Source: Serripes groenlandicus
Taxonomy: Eukaryota > Mollusca > Bivalvia > Cardiida > Cardiidae
Direction of reading: 5' to 3'
DNA: 64,000 nucleotides
Assembly (NCBI GenBank): GCA_031761405.1
Contig: JASEVX010000006.1
Span: 32,110,117 to 32,174,116 of the forward strand
Each line of letters opens with the position of its first letter. The stretch's first letter is position 1. Below the pieces are notes generated by a model, which made no database searches, was not told the origin of the DNA, and was given only the letters and a program-made list of their open reading frames with translations. Shown in pieces: positions 34,901 to 45,482 of this stretch. A program made the position numbers and the translations under genes.

Positions 34901-37900
34901 TATATTGTCATGTTCTGTTCAGTAAATGTTTACAATTTGACATAGCTTAGTCAAAACATTTTGTTTTTGTTTTCTTGACTCTTGGTTTATAGTCCGACAT
35001 TAATCGCCTCTTTCTTCTTGAATTTGCCAACCATTGTTTGTCACACTTAACACTCCAGTCAGAGGCAAACTCTTCAAGCCATCAATAAAAAATTGTTTGT
35101 TTGCCCTTTACCGACCCTAGATCTTAGAGGTCGGAAAAATAATTTATTTTCTGGGAGGGGAGGATTAATAAACTAATATGAATGTTGAATGACATATAAA
35201 TCATACAAGCTGCCCTGTTTCAGTGACTTTGTTGTTTTGCATATGCTCTTCAATTTGAAGAGTTCTATGCTATCAATGTTTTTTGTGGTCTCAAGTGTAA
35301 ACATATAAATACAGAAAAGATTTTTTGGATAGGTCACAGCCCTTTTTATCATGTAGAGGGTGTGCGTTAAGTGCAAAAATACAACTTGGGAAAACCGAAA
35401 ATATACACGTGACCATTCCAGCCAATCGTATTTGCGAAATGTAAATCAAAACTAATTTTATTCGAAAGCCAAAATATATGCGGTAAACGTCATCAATATT
35501 GGGGCCGTTGAATATGCATAAGACATGTATCGATTGTAAACTTCGGCTAATATTGCAAAACTGAAAGTATATTCCTTCCTAGCCACTCGGTAAATCTCGG
35601 AAATGAACTGCAATTACCGCGATTTGTCAAAGAAATAACCCTGTAAAAGATCGACGATTAGAAAAGCATATTACTCGGCCGAAAAATTTCACTCCCCAAA
35701 AAATATGCTGGTGCCTCAAATCTTACCTCGGAATTCGCGAGTTTGCTTAAATTCGAACCCTGTAAATATGTATCGCATGGTGCATATATGAGAAATTCTT
35801 TCCTGTGTAATAGATTTGTTTACTACAGAAAGCGCGCGAAAAAAATCACGTGATTGAATGCCTGCGAAAATATCACGTGGTGTTATTTCTTCGAGTACAA
35901 AGCTATATTAAGATGAAGCTCTCCTTTTAACTGTTTTGCGAGATTACAAATTAGCAAAGCAACAACACACTGATCACGTGATCAACTTACTAGGTTACAG
36001 TATTTTAGTGAGTTATTTATAGAAAGGTATATTTTGAAATTACATGGCTTCAATGACCGATCGATTTGGTTTCCGATTTATGTAAATAAGCTTAGTAGAA
36101 AACGGGAACCATTACTTTCAGTTCTTAAAATAGACTAGGTTTTTCCGAGAAACTTGGAAAGAAAATATTATTGTTTTATGATTTAAAAATGAAGATACGC
36201 ATGATATCGTGAACGGATGGGTAAATTGCAAAATGTATGCGTATGTGTAACTCATGGAATTTGAAACACGTGCGTATTTGGAGATTTTCCATTCGTAATT
36301 AACGCAGATACGCACGTTATCTGGAGCTCTGCCTCTAGGGCAGGCCAAGAAAGTAAGCTCATTCTGACGTTGCTAAAAGACCCAAAACAAGTTTGTATAA
36401 AATTGTTGGGGGGGAAATCTCTTACTGACAGTTATATCAACACACTTTTTGAACCCAATAGCCATTGCTAAATGACCATCTAGAACCACTGTTCACTAAC
36501 ATGGGTAAAGTATGGTGTGTAACACTAATAAATGAAAAGGTGTGTGTAAAACCCACTTACGTTATTCCTTGCTTGCAGTATTTTCTTAACCCTTTGAGTT
36601 TCCCTCATACGAAAATTATGCAGCAGACGACTTTGAACATATTTTGTCAAAACATAGAAAATCTCAATACTTGAATGGAAAACATTGTGGCAAAAGGAGA
36701 AATTGCACGTTTTGTGCAATTTCTTCTTTTGTCACTATGTTTTCAAAAAGCCTGTCTGCTGCAGAGGCGTCTATATGAGGGAAAGGGTTAAAGTCACAAA
36801 AAATTTGATTATGTTTAGATATAATCTTACTATCTTACAAGTTTTCATTTGATGTCAATTTGTGAAGTTCATGTACATTGATACTCAACTTAACTATGAG
36901 TATGTGAATTATGCAAAAAATAATATGATTTTGTAATTAGAACTTGTCCCCAAAATCATGTCATGCAAATTTTCGATGTTTTTTGGATAAATGAAATAGC
37001 AATTATTGAATAAAAACAAAAACATTGAGGCAGAAGGAGAAAATTGGTCATTAACCCTTTCCCTCATGAAGACGCTTTCCGACGCCTCTCCAGCAGATGG
37101 ATTTTTGAAAACATAGTGACAAAAGAAGAAATTGCACAAAACGTGCAATTTCTCCTTTTGCCACAATGTTTTCCACTTTTTGTCATAGGTTATCCATTCA
37201 ATTGTGGAGATTTTTATTTTTTGACAAAATACGTTCAAAGTCGTCTGCTGCAGAATTGCCATATGAGGGAAAGGTTTAAGCAATTTCTCCTTTTTGTAAG
37301 AATGTTACCAAAAGTCATTTTGTGCAGAAGCGTCTGTTTCTGTAAGTGTGACAGGGTTAACCAGGTACACGTTATTTAGACTCATTATGTCTCCCCCATT
37401 ACATGGGGGTGACATATTGTTTTTGCCCATTACCTCCGTCCTTCCGTCTGTCACACTTGTTTCCGCTCAATAACTGAAGAACGCTTGGGCGTAGGAACTT
37501 CATACTTGGTATGCAGGTTGGTCATGACCAGTAGCTGACCCCTATTGATTTTGATAACAGAAGGTCAAAGGTCAAGGTCATGGTGACCTTGTGAGGTAAA
37601 AAATGGTTTCCGCTCAATAACTGAATAACGCTTTGGCTGAGGAACTCCATACTTGTTATGCGGGTTAGCCATGCCTAGTAGAAGACCCCTATTTATTTTG
37701 AGGTCAGTACGTCTAAGGTCAAGGTCACAGTGACAATGAGCTGATAAATAGTTTTTGCTTGGGCCCAGGAACTTCATACTTGATGTGCAGGTTGGTCACC
37801 ACCAGCAAATGACCCCTATCAATTTTAAGGTCACTAGGTCAAAGGTCAAGGTCACATCCATCACACTTGTTTCCGCTCAATAACTGAAGAACACTTGGGC

Positions 37901-40900
37901 ATAGGATCTTCATACTTGGGTATGCAGGTTGGTCATGACCAGTAGATGAGACCTATTGATTTTGATGTCAGAAGGTCAACGGTCAAAGTCATGGTGACCT
38001 TGTGAGGTCAAAAATGGTTTTGGCTCAATAACTGAAGAACGCTTGGGCCGAGGAACTCCATACTTGGTGTGCAGGTTGGCCATGCCCAGTAAAAGACCCT
38101 ATTAATTTTGTGAAATGTCACTGACAATGAGCTGAAACATTGTTTTTGCTTAATAACTGTAGAATGCTTTGGCCATGGAAGTTAATACTTGGTGTGCAGG
38201 TTGGTCACCACTAGTAGATGACCCCTATTGATTTTGTGGTCACTAGCTTGAAGGTCAAGGTCATGGTAACCTTCAGCTGAAAAAAGGTTTCCTCTCAATA
38301 ACTAAAGAATGCTTATGTTGAGGAACTTCATACCTGGTGTGCAGGTTGGTCCTAACCAGTAAATGACCTTTATTGAATTTGTTTGATTTTGAGGTCACAA
38401 GGTCAAATGTCGAAGGTCACGGTAACCTTCAGCTGAAAAATGTGTTTTACTCAATAACTCAAGAACGCTTATACCCAGGAACTTCATACTTGGAGTGCAG
38501 CTTGGTCTTAACCTGTAGATGACCCCTATTGGTTTTGATGTCAGTAGGTCAAACGTCAAGGTCGCGGTGACCTTTGGCTGAAAAATGGTTTCCGCTCAAT
38601 AACTGAAGATTGCTTGGGCCCAGGAACTTCATACTTGGTGTGCAGGTTTGGTCACCAGCAGCAAATGACCCCTATTGATTTTGAGGTCACTAGGTCAAAG
38701 ACCAAGGTCATGGTAACCCTCAGCTGAAAAATGGTTTCCGCTCAATAACTGAGGATTGTCACTGTTGCTTCATCTCCAGTCCAAAACTAAAAAATTCATC
38801 TCCATCATTTCTTTTCCTCCTCTACGACCACACAAATGGGGAGACAAGCGCTTTTTCAAAAAAGCAATCTCTAGTTTGACAATGCATTTGTTATCTCTTT
38901 ATGCAGACATGATAATATTCTTCGACTATATGGATACTTCCACGACAAAACTAGAGTCTATCTTATACTGGAGTATGCTCCTAGGGGAGAGATTTACAAA
39001 GAACTGACGAAAAACAAAAGATTCGATGAAAAAGTTACATCAAAGGTTTGTAATTGTATTACTATTAAAACATTAGTTTGATGGCATATAAGATAAAGAG
39101 AAGACTTTTATTAACCAGTTTAACTCTTTCCCTCACATAAGCGCTTACGGACGCTTCTGCAGCAGACGTTTTTTTGAAAACATAGTGACAAAAGAAGAAA
39201 TTGCACAAAACGTGCAATTTCTCATAGGTTATCCATTTAATTAAAGAGATTTTCTATGTTTTGACAAAATACATTCAAAGTTGTCTGCTGCAGAATTGCG
39301 GTATGAGGGAAAGGGTTAAATAAGTTGAAACATGATTATCAGTTTGGGGATTTCATTGTTTGTGATGATGGGCACAGCTAGCTCAGCTTAATGTTTGAAA
39401 AGCTTGCTTGCTTGCAAATTCAATTACTAATAACTTCTTCAAAAAGCTAGCTTTGAATTTTGTTTAGCTTATATATGGGAGGGCATGGTTTCTTTTGACC
39501 ATGCCTCCAACGTTTACTTTTGTTGTGGAAAATATAAAGTCCACAGTTCTCACCTGATTCTTTCAACCTTGCAATGAAAGCTCCCAGCTCATTGAGAAAG
39601 AGCATGTTCAGTTTATTTGCTAATTGATAAACCCTCGTACACATTCAAATATTTCCCCGGCTCTTATTCTTGTATTTCATGCAGCTATAACACTAAATTA
39701 TCGCCCTTTAATTATAGAAATTACCCAAAATTGGTCTTGTCAGCTCAATAACTTTAGAAGCCTTTGTCAAATGATCACCAAATTTGGTCAGAATGTGTAT
39801 TGGGCTAATATCTCGGACAAGTTTGATAACTAGCCATATCGCTTAAGTCAATCAAGAGTTATCGCCTTTTAATTATAGAAATTACCCAAAATTGGTCTTG
39901 TCAGCTCAATAACTTTAGAAGCCTTTGCCCAATCATCACCAAATTTAGTCAGAATGTGTATTGGCATAATATCTCGGCCAAGTTTGATAACTAGCCATAT
40001 CGCTTAAGTCAATTGAGAGTTTTCGCCCTTTAATTATAGAAATTACCTAAAATTGATCTTGTCAGCTCAATAACTTTAGAAGCCTTTATCCAATCATTAC
40101 TAAATTTGGTCAGAATGTGTATTGGCATAATATCTCGGATAATTTTGATAACTAGCCATATCGCTTTAGTCAATTGAGAGTTATCCCTCTTTAATTATAG
40201 AAATTACCTAAAATTGGTCTTGTCAGCTCAATAACTTTGGGAGCTTTTGTCCAATCATCACCAAATTTAGTCAGAATGTGTATTGGCGTAATATCTTGGA
40301 CAAGTTCGATAACTAGCCATATTGCTCCAGTCGATAGAGAGTTATTGCCCTTTAATTATAGAAATTACCTAAAATTGGTCTTGTCAGCTAAATAACTTGT
40401 AAAGCCTTTATCCGATCATCACCAAATTTAGACAATATGTTTATGGGCAGAATATCTTGGTTACGTTTGATAACTTACAACGTTATCTTAGTCACTACAT
40501 AATTATGTCCCTCGAAATGGCCAAAACTGTACTAACAGTGTCCGCTCTCTAAGTTTGGCTGACATACAACCAATTACCACTATACTTGGTCTCAAAAAAC
40601 AGGACGGGCGTATTTTGTGACATTTCGCGCTCTTGTTTGAAATGTTTACCCTTTCCCTCATACAACAAATCTGTGGTCGAGTGGTTAGAGTCGGGGATTT
40701 CGAAACCGGGTGTCCCGGGTTCGATCCCCAGTCGCTGCACTACGGTCATGGTGGAGTGCCCTTGTGCAAGGCACATTTTCTAGCCTAGTACTGGTTTGTT
40801 ACCCAGGGATCATGAATAATTAAATTTAATTGCGCGCTAAATGACCTTGGCTGTCGATGCGCCATAAAACAATATACATTCATTCATTCATACGACAAAT

Positions 40901-43900
40901 CGACAGCAGATGACTTTGAATATATTTTGTCAAAAAACAGAAATCTCTATAATTGAATGGATAACCTATGACTAAAAGTGGCAAACATTGTGACAATTTC
41001 TTCCTTTGTCACTATGTTTTCCAAAGGCTGTCTGCTGCAGAGGCGTCAGAAAGCGTCTATATGAGGGGAAGGGTTAATGCTACATATTAACCCTTTTCAA
41101 CTGTTTGTGATGCTTTTGTAGCAGACAACTTTTGAAAGCATATTGACAATATTTTCAATTCTATTCTAAAATTAAACTTTTATCTGAAGATATTTTTTAC
41201 ATTAACTCTTAAATGTCATCAAATTCTTAGAGTTTGATAATATTCTGAATCTGATTATTTAATTTTACTTGGTATTGGTAATGTGAAATTGACGCTGAAT
41301 TTTCTATTTACAGTATATTTATCAATTAGCTAACGCTTTGAAGTACTGCCACAGTAAAAAAGTGATTCACAGAGACATTAAACCAGAAAATTTACTGCTT
41401 GGAACAACAAATGATTTGAAAATTGCTGATTTTGGATGGTCAGTCCATGCACCTTCATCCAGGTAATTATTTTACATTGATTGTTAAGTCAGTTCTTACA
41501 ACTGATATGAATTACTGTCTATGTCTGCTTCCTAATTACTTGAACAGTGATTGCGTCAATTGTGTTTCACAGTTTGGCATTCAAACTTTGGACCTTTATC
41601 TCATGAGCTACATTCTCCACAAAGCCTTCCTAAAATGATGTAATTATTCTCCCTTTGCAGGTTGAAACATAGTAATATTTACGTTGACATAGGGATCACT
41701 GATCCATCGTTAGCTTAGGGACTTTGAAACCGGGCTTCCCTTTTTATACGACCGTTTCTTAAAAACGGTACGTATTATGGTATGGTCATGTCCGTCCGTT
41801 CGGGTTTTACGCACTTTTTTCTTACATACTTTGAGCTATTGAGCTGAAATTTTGTATAAGGCTTTGTAGTGATGTGTCACAGATCAAGTTCATATTTCCT
41901 GGGATTTCGTCAATCTTTGAATGAGTTATGCCCCTTTTTGGACTTAGAATATTTGTTGTCCGCACTTTTTTTATGCCCCGGCATACGAAGTATGAGGGGC
42001 ATATAGTTTTCCGGTCTGTTAGTCCGTCCGTTCGTCCGTCCCGCTCAGGTTAAAGTTTTTGGTCAAGTTAGATTTTAGTGAAGTTGATGTACTATCATTA
42101 TGAAACTTCACACAAATGACAATCAACATATCATTGTTTAAAAAATTGTATCAATTTGAGGTTGGACCAACTGTTCGTCCGTCTGTTCGTCCATTCCATT
42201 CTCAGGTTAAAGTTTTTGGTCAAGTTAGATTTTAGTGAACCTGATGTCCTATCATTATGAAACTTCACACAAATGACAATCAACATATCATTGTTTAAAA
42301 AATTGTATCAATTTGAGGTTGGACCAACTGTTCGTCCGTCTGTTCGTCTGTCTGTTCGTCCATTCCATTCTCAGGTTAAAGTTTTTGGTCAAGTTAGATT
42401 TTAGTGAACCTGATGTCCTATCATTATGAAACTTCACACAAATGACAATCAACATATCATTGTTTAAAAAATTGTATCAGTTTGAGGTTGGACCAACTGT
42501 TCGTCCGTCCGTTTGTCTGTTCGTGTGTCTGTTCGTCCATTAACAACCGGGGCATCCGTGTTCCATGGACACATTTTCTTGTTCTACATGCTTTGATGTA
42601 TTGAGCTGAAATTATGTATATGGCTTTTTAATCAAGTGTCACAGATCAAGTTCACATTTCCTCGAATTTCGTCAATTTTTGAATGAGTTATGCCCCTTTT
42701 TGGACTTAGAATATTGGTTTTCCGCACTTTTTTCCTACATACTTTGAGCTATTGACCTGAAATTGTTGTATATGGCTTTGTAATCATGTGTCACAGATCA
42801 AGTTCACATTTCCTCGGATTTTGTAAATTTTTGAATGAGTTATGCCCCTTTTTGGACTTAGAATATTACTTATAATATATCATATATATCAAAACAAAGA
42901 GGAAACTTACAAAGAAGTTCCTGACGGGCTTATTATGTACCGTTTGCGGTACTCTTGTTAGATCACTGCTGGTTGTTGTCACAGTGTAGTGTCCTTGGAC
43001 ATAGCACATTTTTCTAGCCCAGTATTGTGTTGATTACCCAGGTTAAATCCATCAATTCTGTCTTTCCATCACAATTACTAATTGACAGCCTACATGTGTG
43101 TCCCTGACTGTCTCGGGGATGATGCGGTTTGAGCGTTGACTTTTGGAATGGTATACTGCGAGTTTCTTACCAGTTCAAGTCATACTAAAGCCATTAAAAT
43201 GGTATAAGTGGGCACAGGATTGTAGTAGTAGCAGTATAACTGACTCGCCTGTCGGGATCAAGTAACCAGGAGATCTGGTGATATCTCCTGGCAACACCAC
43301 CATTTAACTGAAAGAGAATAGATGACTGTTGAAATTCCATTCAATCAATGAACATGTACTTTTTCGAACAATCTAAATTTTTAAACCTTTAATTTTTACC
43401 TCACCTGAGCACGAAGTTATTGTGATCACTCGCCGTCCGGCAGTGGCAGTTCAGGCAGTTCACATTTTCCGCCGAAATTACTTCTCCTTCTCAACCACAA
43501 CAATGTGTATGTGTATAATAAACAAATTAAATATCCTTGCCTTCATTTATTTTTCTGTTTTGATTAAAGATTAAACAGGTCAGCCCACTAACCGGTAGTG
43601 GACTTCAGTATTGCCTATAAAGGTTTAATATTTGTTTTATTCACAATTTCAGGAGAACAACATTATGCGGTACACTTGATTACTTGCCTCCAGAAATGGT
43701 GGAATGCAAACATCACGATGAGAATGTTGATCTGTGGAGTCTGGGTATTTTATGTTATGAACTTTTGGTCGGTAAACCACCGTTTGAAACTGACAGTCAC
43801 TCGGAAACTTACAGAAAAATAACCCGTATCGAGATTCGATATCCGACATATTTGACGGCGGGACCTAAAGATCTGATCGCTAAAGTAAGTATCTGATGGG

Positions 43901-45154
43901 TTACCTGTTACTATCAAGTTGCTTGCTGGAAGCCAAATACTTAAGTTTCCACAATAAGAGATTGTGCGTGAAAAGAATAATTATACCCGCTACGAAGAAG
44001 AGTAGGGTATATAGGAGTCACTGTGTCAGTCGTTCGGCTGGAAGTCATATTTAGTCCTGCCTATTTCTTACAATTCAATAATCCAATAACATTTTACATG
44101 AAGCTTCTATACCAAGGGAAGATGTGCATATCCTAAAGGTCCTACAATTGCATGTTATTTTACAGAGTTATGGCCCTTTTACTTATTAAGTTCTGGTGTA
44201 GGTCGAGGTCCTGTTTTTAGGGTATTTATCATCTTCAGTGATAGTTCTAGTTTCATTAAAGTTGTAACTTGCACATATAAACCTGTTTGTGCAAAAAGGT
44301 ACAAGTAAGCATTTCAAAACAGTGTAGGTCCAAATCACCTTGTCCATCTTCTCAGTCTTATCAGAATTTAATCATATGTAACCAGTGTTTCAGATCTATG
44401 GATCTGCACTCTGCACAAAAGCCAACCAGTACTTTTTCCCATGAACTGGCTCGTATTAGAATTAAATTTCAAACGACTGGGTTCAAATGTTATAGACTCC
44501 ACCTCAGTGGTGTAGTGGTTGAGTATCCACATCGAGTGAGAGAAATCCTATGTTTTATTGCCGACCGATCGTACGAAATACTTTTAAATTTGGTTGTAAT
44601 ATCTTTCCCATATTTGCATTTGAGATTGTCGGGTTACTCACTGATGTCGTGATAAATGGACCAGTAGTACTAGTAACTTACTCCAGATAATCTGTGATCT
44701 AATTGAAAGCGCCGTAAAACATCATAGAATTTACAAATCAATGTTTTTCCATGAGATTATGTTTACTTATGCTATGGTTCAAAGTCCAGCAGGAAAAGGA
44801 TTGACAAGGTCCAAAAATGTGCTTGACCAAATATGTTGATGCTATTAAATGTTGGTTTTGCAAAGATTTCAGTCCGATGTGATTGTTCATAGTAAACATG
44901 TCATAGTACACTGACACAGTATTTGGCTGTTGCCTAAATGAGTTGTTGTTTTCAATTGATAGCTATACAACATTTGTTTTATCTTCCGCTAGCTCAAAGA
45001 TTGTACTATAGCAATTGGATGAACTAAGTGTTTTTCTGTTTTTCAGCTCCTTAGACATGATCCTAAACAGCGACTTCCTCTTGAACAAGTCATGGCACAT
45101 CCTTGGATTGTTGCAAACTATACACCTCCTGCAAAAATTACACAAGCATCCTAA
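28814..45154 (+). CDS. AURK: Aurora kinase, complete, 7 exons, 304 residues
   Basis: Exons: 28814-28908, 30734-30845, 34119-34198, 38907-39045, 41314-41462, 43653-43884, 45047-45154. All borders are GT/AG and phases match. This Ser/Thr kinase family controls spindle assembly, chromosome segregation and cytokinesis. Visible landmarks: glycine loop GKGKFGNVY (47-55), ATP lysine in VALK (K69), helix-C glutamate in [10 protein letters not shown] (E88), HRD (Asp163), DFG (Asp181), activation loop [10 protein letters not shown] (Thr195, the activating site of the family), PPE motif, and C-terminal [20 protein letters not shown]. Only about 40 residues precede the kinase domain, as in Aurora B/Ipl1-like proteins. 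Yet RLYGYF has Gly105, the Aurora-A-type (TPX2-binding) residue, whereas human Aurora B has Asn. RGEIYKEL and SHSETYRKI look B-like, so the subtype is left open. An acceptor one base before the ATG (ttaacag/aATG) implies a 5' UTR exon upstream, not located; a longer alternative N-terminus is possible. Confidence 0.97.
28909..30733. other. Aurora intron 1
   Basis: Holds a MITE-A scrap at 29385-29450 (acctgcagcagacaactttg) and an inverted type H end at 29995-30331 (gatccagggcctcatggtcc). No further exon seen. Confidence 0.5.
30734..30845 (+). CDS. AURK: Aurora kinase exon 2 (glycine loop, ATP lysine)
   Basis: Acceptor tttacttcag, donor gtaggt. It encodes [19 protein letters not shown] and ends VALK. 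Confidence 0.96.
30892..31121. mobile_element. MITE-A, full copy
   Basis: From ctaaaccctttccctcatat to tgagggaaagggttaa. Centre hairpin aaattgcacaaaacgtgcaa. Both arms carry ctgcagcagac or its inverse. Confidence 0.88.
31122..31352 (+). mobile_element. SINE, partial head
   Basis: Body actgactggctgatgtcagg and tail gtgatataactgtaaaattg, ending atcaatcaa. It begins right at the end of MITE-A, with the A-box half missing. Confidence 0.68.
31372..32396. repeat. Repeat-rich block with cgagt/gggcgag inverted motifs
   Basis: Starts with gctcgcccgacagggcgagt and ends with a perfect 42-bp palindrome at 32338-32379 (half: tttttagggtcactcgccctg, 21 bases minus none; centre ctgcag). Three short direct repeats of ggacccattcacaattctgg lie at 31495-31600. 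It may be one element; ends not proven. Confidence 0.5.
32565..32855. mobile_element. Small element with ggtaggcacttagggatta start
   Basis: tgtcacctgcgtagcatggt at the left and caggtgacacgtgctccg at the right are partly inverted. A shorter copy is at 49918-50046. Confidence 0.5.
32960..33070 (+). mobile_element. SINE 3' fragment
   Basis: Reads gtttacccagggattatgaa and gtgatataacttaaataatg, the tail of the SINE type seen whole at 40671. Confidence 0.55.
33735..33902. mobile_element. MITE-B copy
   Basis: Hairpin core 33784-33829 (actcaaaagaatggtctcat and its near inverse), ends atagagctt and tctagagctct. Confidence 0.7.
34119..34198 (+). CDS. AURK: Aurora kinase exon 3 (helix C)
   Basis: Acceptor atttttcag, donor gtatat. 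It encodes [11 protein letters not shown] and [13 protein letters not shown], a signature stretch of Aurora kinases. Confidence 0.96.
34258..34473. mobile_element. MITE-A, degenerate copy
   Basis: aaccctttcccaaaatcc, ctgcagcagataac, then gtcatctgctgcagaggc and ggaaagg. It starts about 60 bp after Aurora exon 3. Confidence 0.7.
34733..36331. mobile_element. hAT-like element with 6-bp target duplication
   Basis: Left end cagggctccagataa and right end ttatctggagctctg are inverted copies with two mismatches. The base-perfect duplication cctcta flanks both (34727-34732, 36332-36337). Length is 1599 bp with no transposase frame. CAGRG-type ends fit hAT; 6 bp rather than 8 bp is unusual. Confidence 0.72.
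36586..36791. mobile_element. MITE-A, full copy
   Basis: TTAA at both ends (36586-36589, 36788-36791). Hairpin centre aaattgcacgttttgtgcaa. Confidence 0.88.
37051..37279. mobile_element. MITE-A, full copy
   Basis: TTAA at both ends. The orientation of the internal sequence is opposite to the 36586 copy. A right-arm scrap follows to about 37358. Confidence 0.88.
37388..38755 (+). repeat. Tandem array, about 160-170 bp x 8
   Basis: Unit: ggtttccgctcaataactga, aggaacttcatacttggtgt, gcaggttggtcaccac, tgacccctattgattttgag, ggtcaaaggtcaaggtca. It starts with a ccccattacatggggg hairpin and a gtccgtc-like head, so it is probably the body of a mobile element. It ends about 150 bp before Aurora exon 4. 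Confidence 0.8.
38907..39045 (+). CDS. AURK: Aurora kinase exon 4 (hinge)
   Basis: Acceptor tttatgcag, donor gtttgt. It encodes [11 protein letters not shown] and the hinge [15 protein letters not shown]. The family usually has HPN where this has HDN. Confidence 0.95.
39120..39319. mobile_element. MITE-A copy with internal deletion
   Basis: TTAA at both ends (39120-39123, 39316-39319). Hairpin centre present, with about 30 bp missing after it. Confidence 0.85.
39685..40540 (+). repeat. Tandem array, about 163 bp x 5
   Basis: Unit: ctttaattatagaaattacc, aaattggtcttgtcagctca, aataactttagaagcctttg, tttgataactagccatatcg. Confidence 0.85.
40645..41077. mobile_element. MITE-A copy carrying a SINE
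   Basis: Left arm to 40670 and the rest from 40889, ending tgaggggaagggttaa. It is interrupted by the SINE at 40671-40888. Confidence 0.85.
40671..40888 (+). mobile_element. SINE inserted in MITE-A
   Basis: Head gtggtcgagtggttagag, B box gggttcgatccccagt, body cctagtactggtttgttacc, tail (catt)n. Duplicated target catacaacaaat / catacgacaaat (12 bp, one difference) flanks it. Confidence 0.88.
41314..41462 (+). CDS. AURK: Aurora kinase exon 5 (catalytic loop, DFG)
   Basis: Acceptor atttacag, donor gtaatt. It encodes [14 protein letters not shown] and [13 protein letters not shown]. Confidence 0.97.
41695..43045. mobile_element. Triple nest: SINE holding one element holding another
   Basis: SINE head pieces (gggactttgaaaccgggctt) at 41715 resume at about 42958 (tgtagtgtccttggacatag). 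The middle element, about 41737-42958, has about 150-bp units with tgagttatgcccctttttgg. The inner element, about 41971-42583 (tatgccccggcatacgaagt ... caaccggggcatccgtgttc), carries three near-identical units of about 130-145 bp (ctcaggttaaagtttttggt). Confidence 0.7.
43118..43350 (+). mobile_element. Degenerate SINE
   Basis: ataactgactcgcctgtcgg body, caccatttaactgaaagaga and an attcaatcaatga end. It lies about 300 bp before Aurora exon 6. Confidence 0.5.
43653..43884 (+). CDS. AURK: Aurora kinase exon 6 (activation loop, C-lobe)
   Basis: Acceptor cacaatttcag, donor gtaagt. It encodes [37 protein letters not shown] and GPKDLIAK. Confidence 0.97.
43885..45046. other. Aurora intron 6
   Basis: Has a tatacccgctacgaagaaga element start near 43983 and a degenerate SINE at about 44500-44730 (cctcagtggtgtagtggttg, aaatggaccagtagtacta). 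Confidence 0.5.
45047..45154 (+). CDS. AURK: Aurora kinase exon 7 (C-terminus, stop)
   Basis: Acceptor gtttttcag. It encodes [20 protein letters not shown] and ends KITQAS before TAA at 45152-45154. A possible AATAAA lies at 45570, beyond a MITE-A copy; the real polyadenylation site was not determined. Confidence 0.96.
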   Translation, partial: LLRHDPKQRLPLEQVMAHPWIVANYTPPAKITQAS

Positions 45155-45274
45155 TGATAGAGAAGTGATAAGCATTTAGTGATATACTTAAACAACTTAT
45201 AAGTTTGGAGAAAAATATGATAAATATGTTGTATTTACAAATCATTGGTGTTATTCAAGGTTCTCATACTCTAC

Positions 45275-45482
45275 AGTGAACTCTTTCTGGCACCTTTGCA
45301 GCAGTTCACTTTTGAAAACACTGGCAAAAGCAAACAAATATTCATGACGAATAATTTCTCCTTTTGTCACAATGCTTTCAATCCTTTTCAGTAATTGCAC
45401 TTTCATTTTTAGAGGTTTTCCATATTGTTATCGAGATGTTTTCAAAGTTGTCTGCTGCAGATTTGGTGTTTGTGGGAAAGGG
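45275..45482. mobile_element. MITE-A, degenerate copy
   Basis: Contains tggcacctttgcagcagt, a cttttgtcacaatgctttca centre, and gtctgctgcagatttgg with gtgggaaagg. It sits about 120 bp after the Aurora stop, so it may be in the 3' UTR. Confidence 0.65.
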
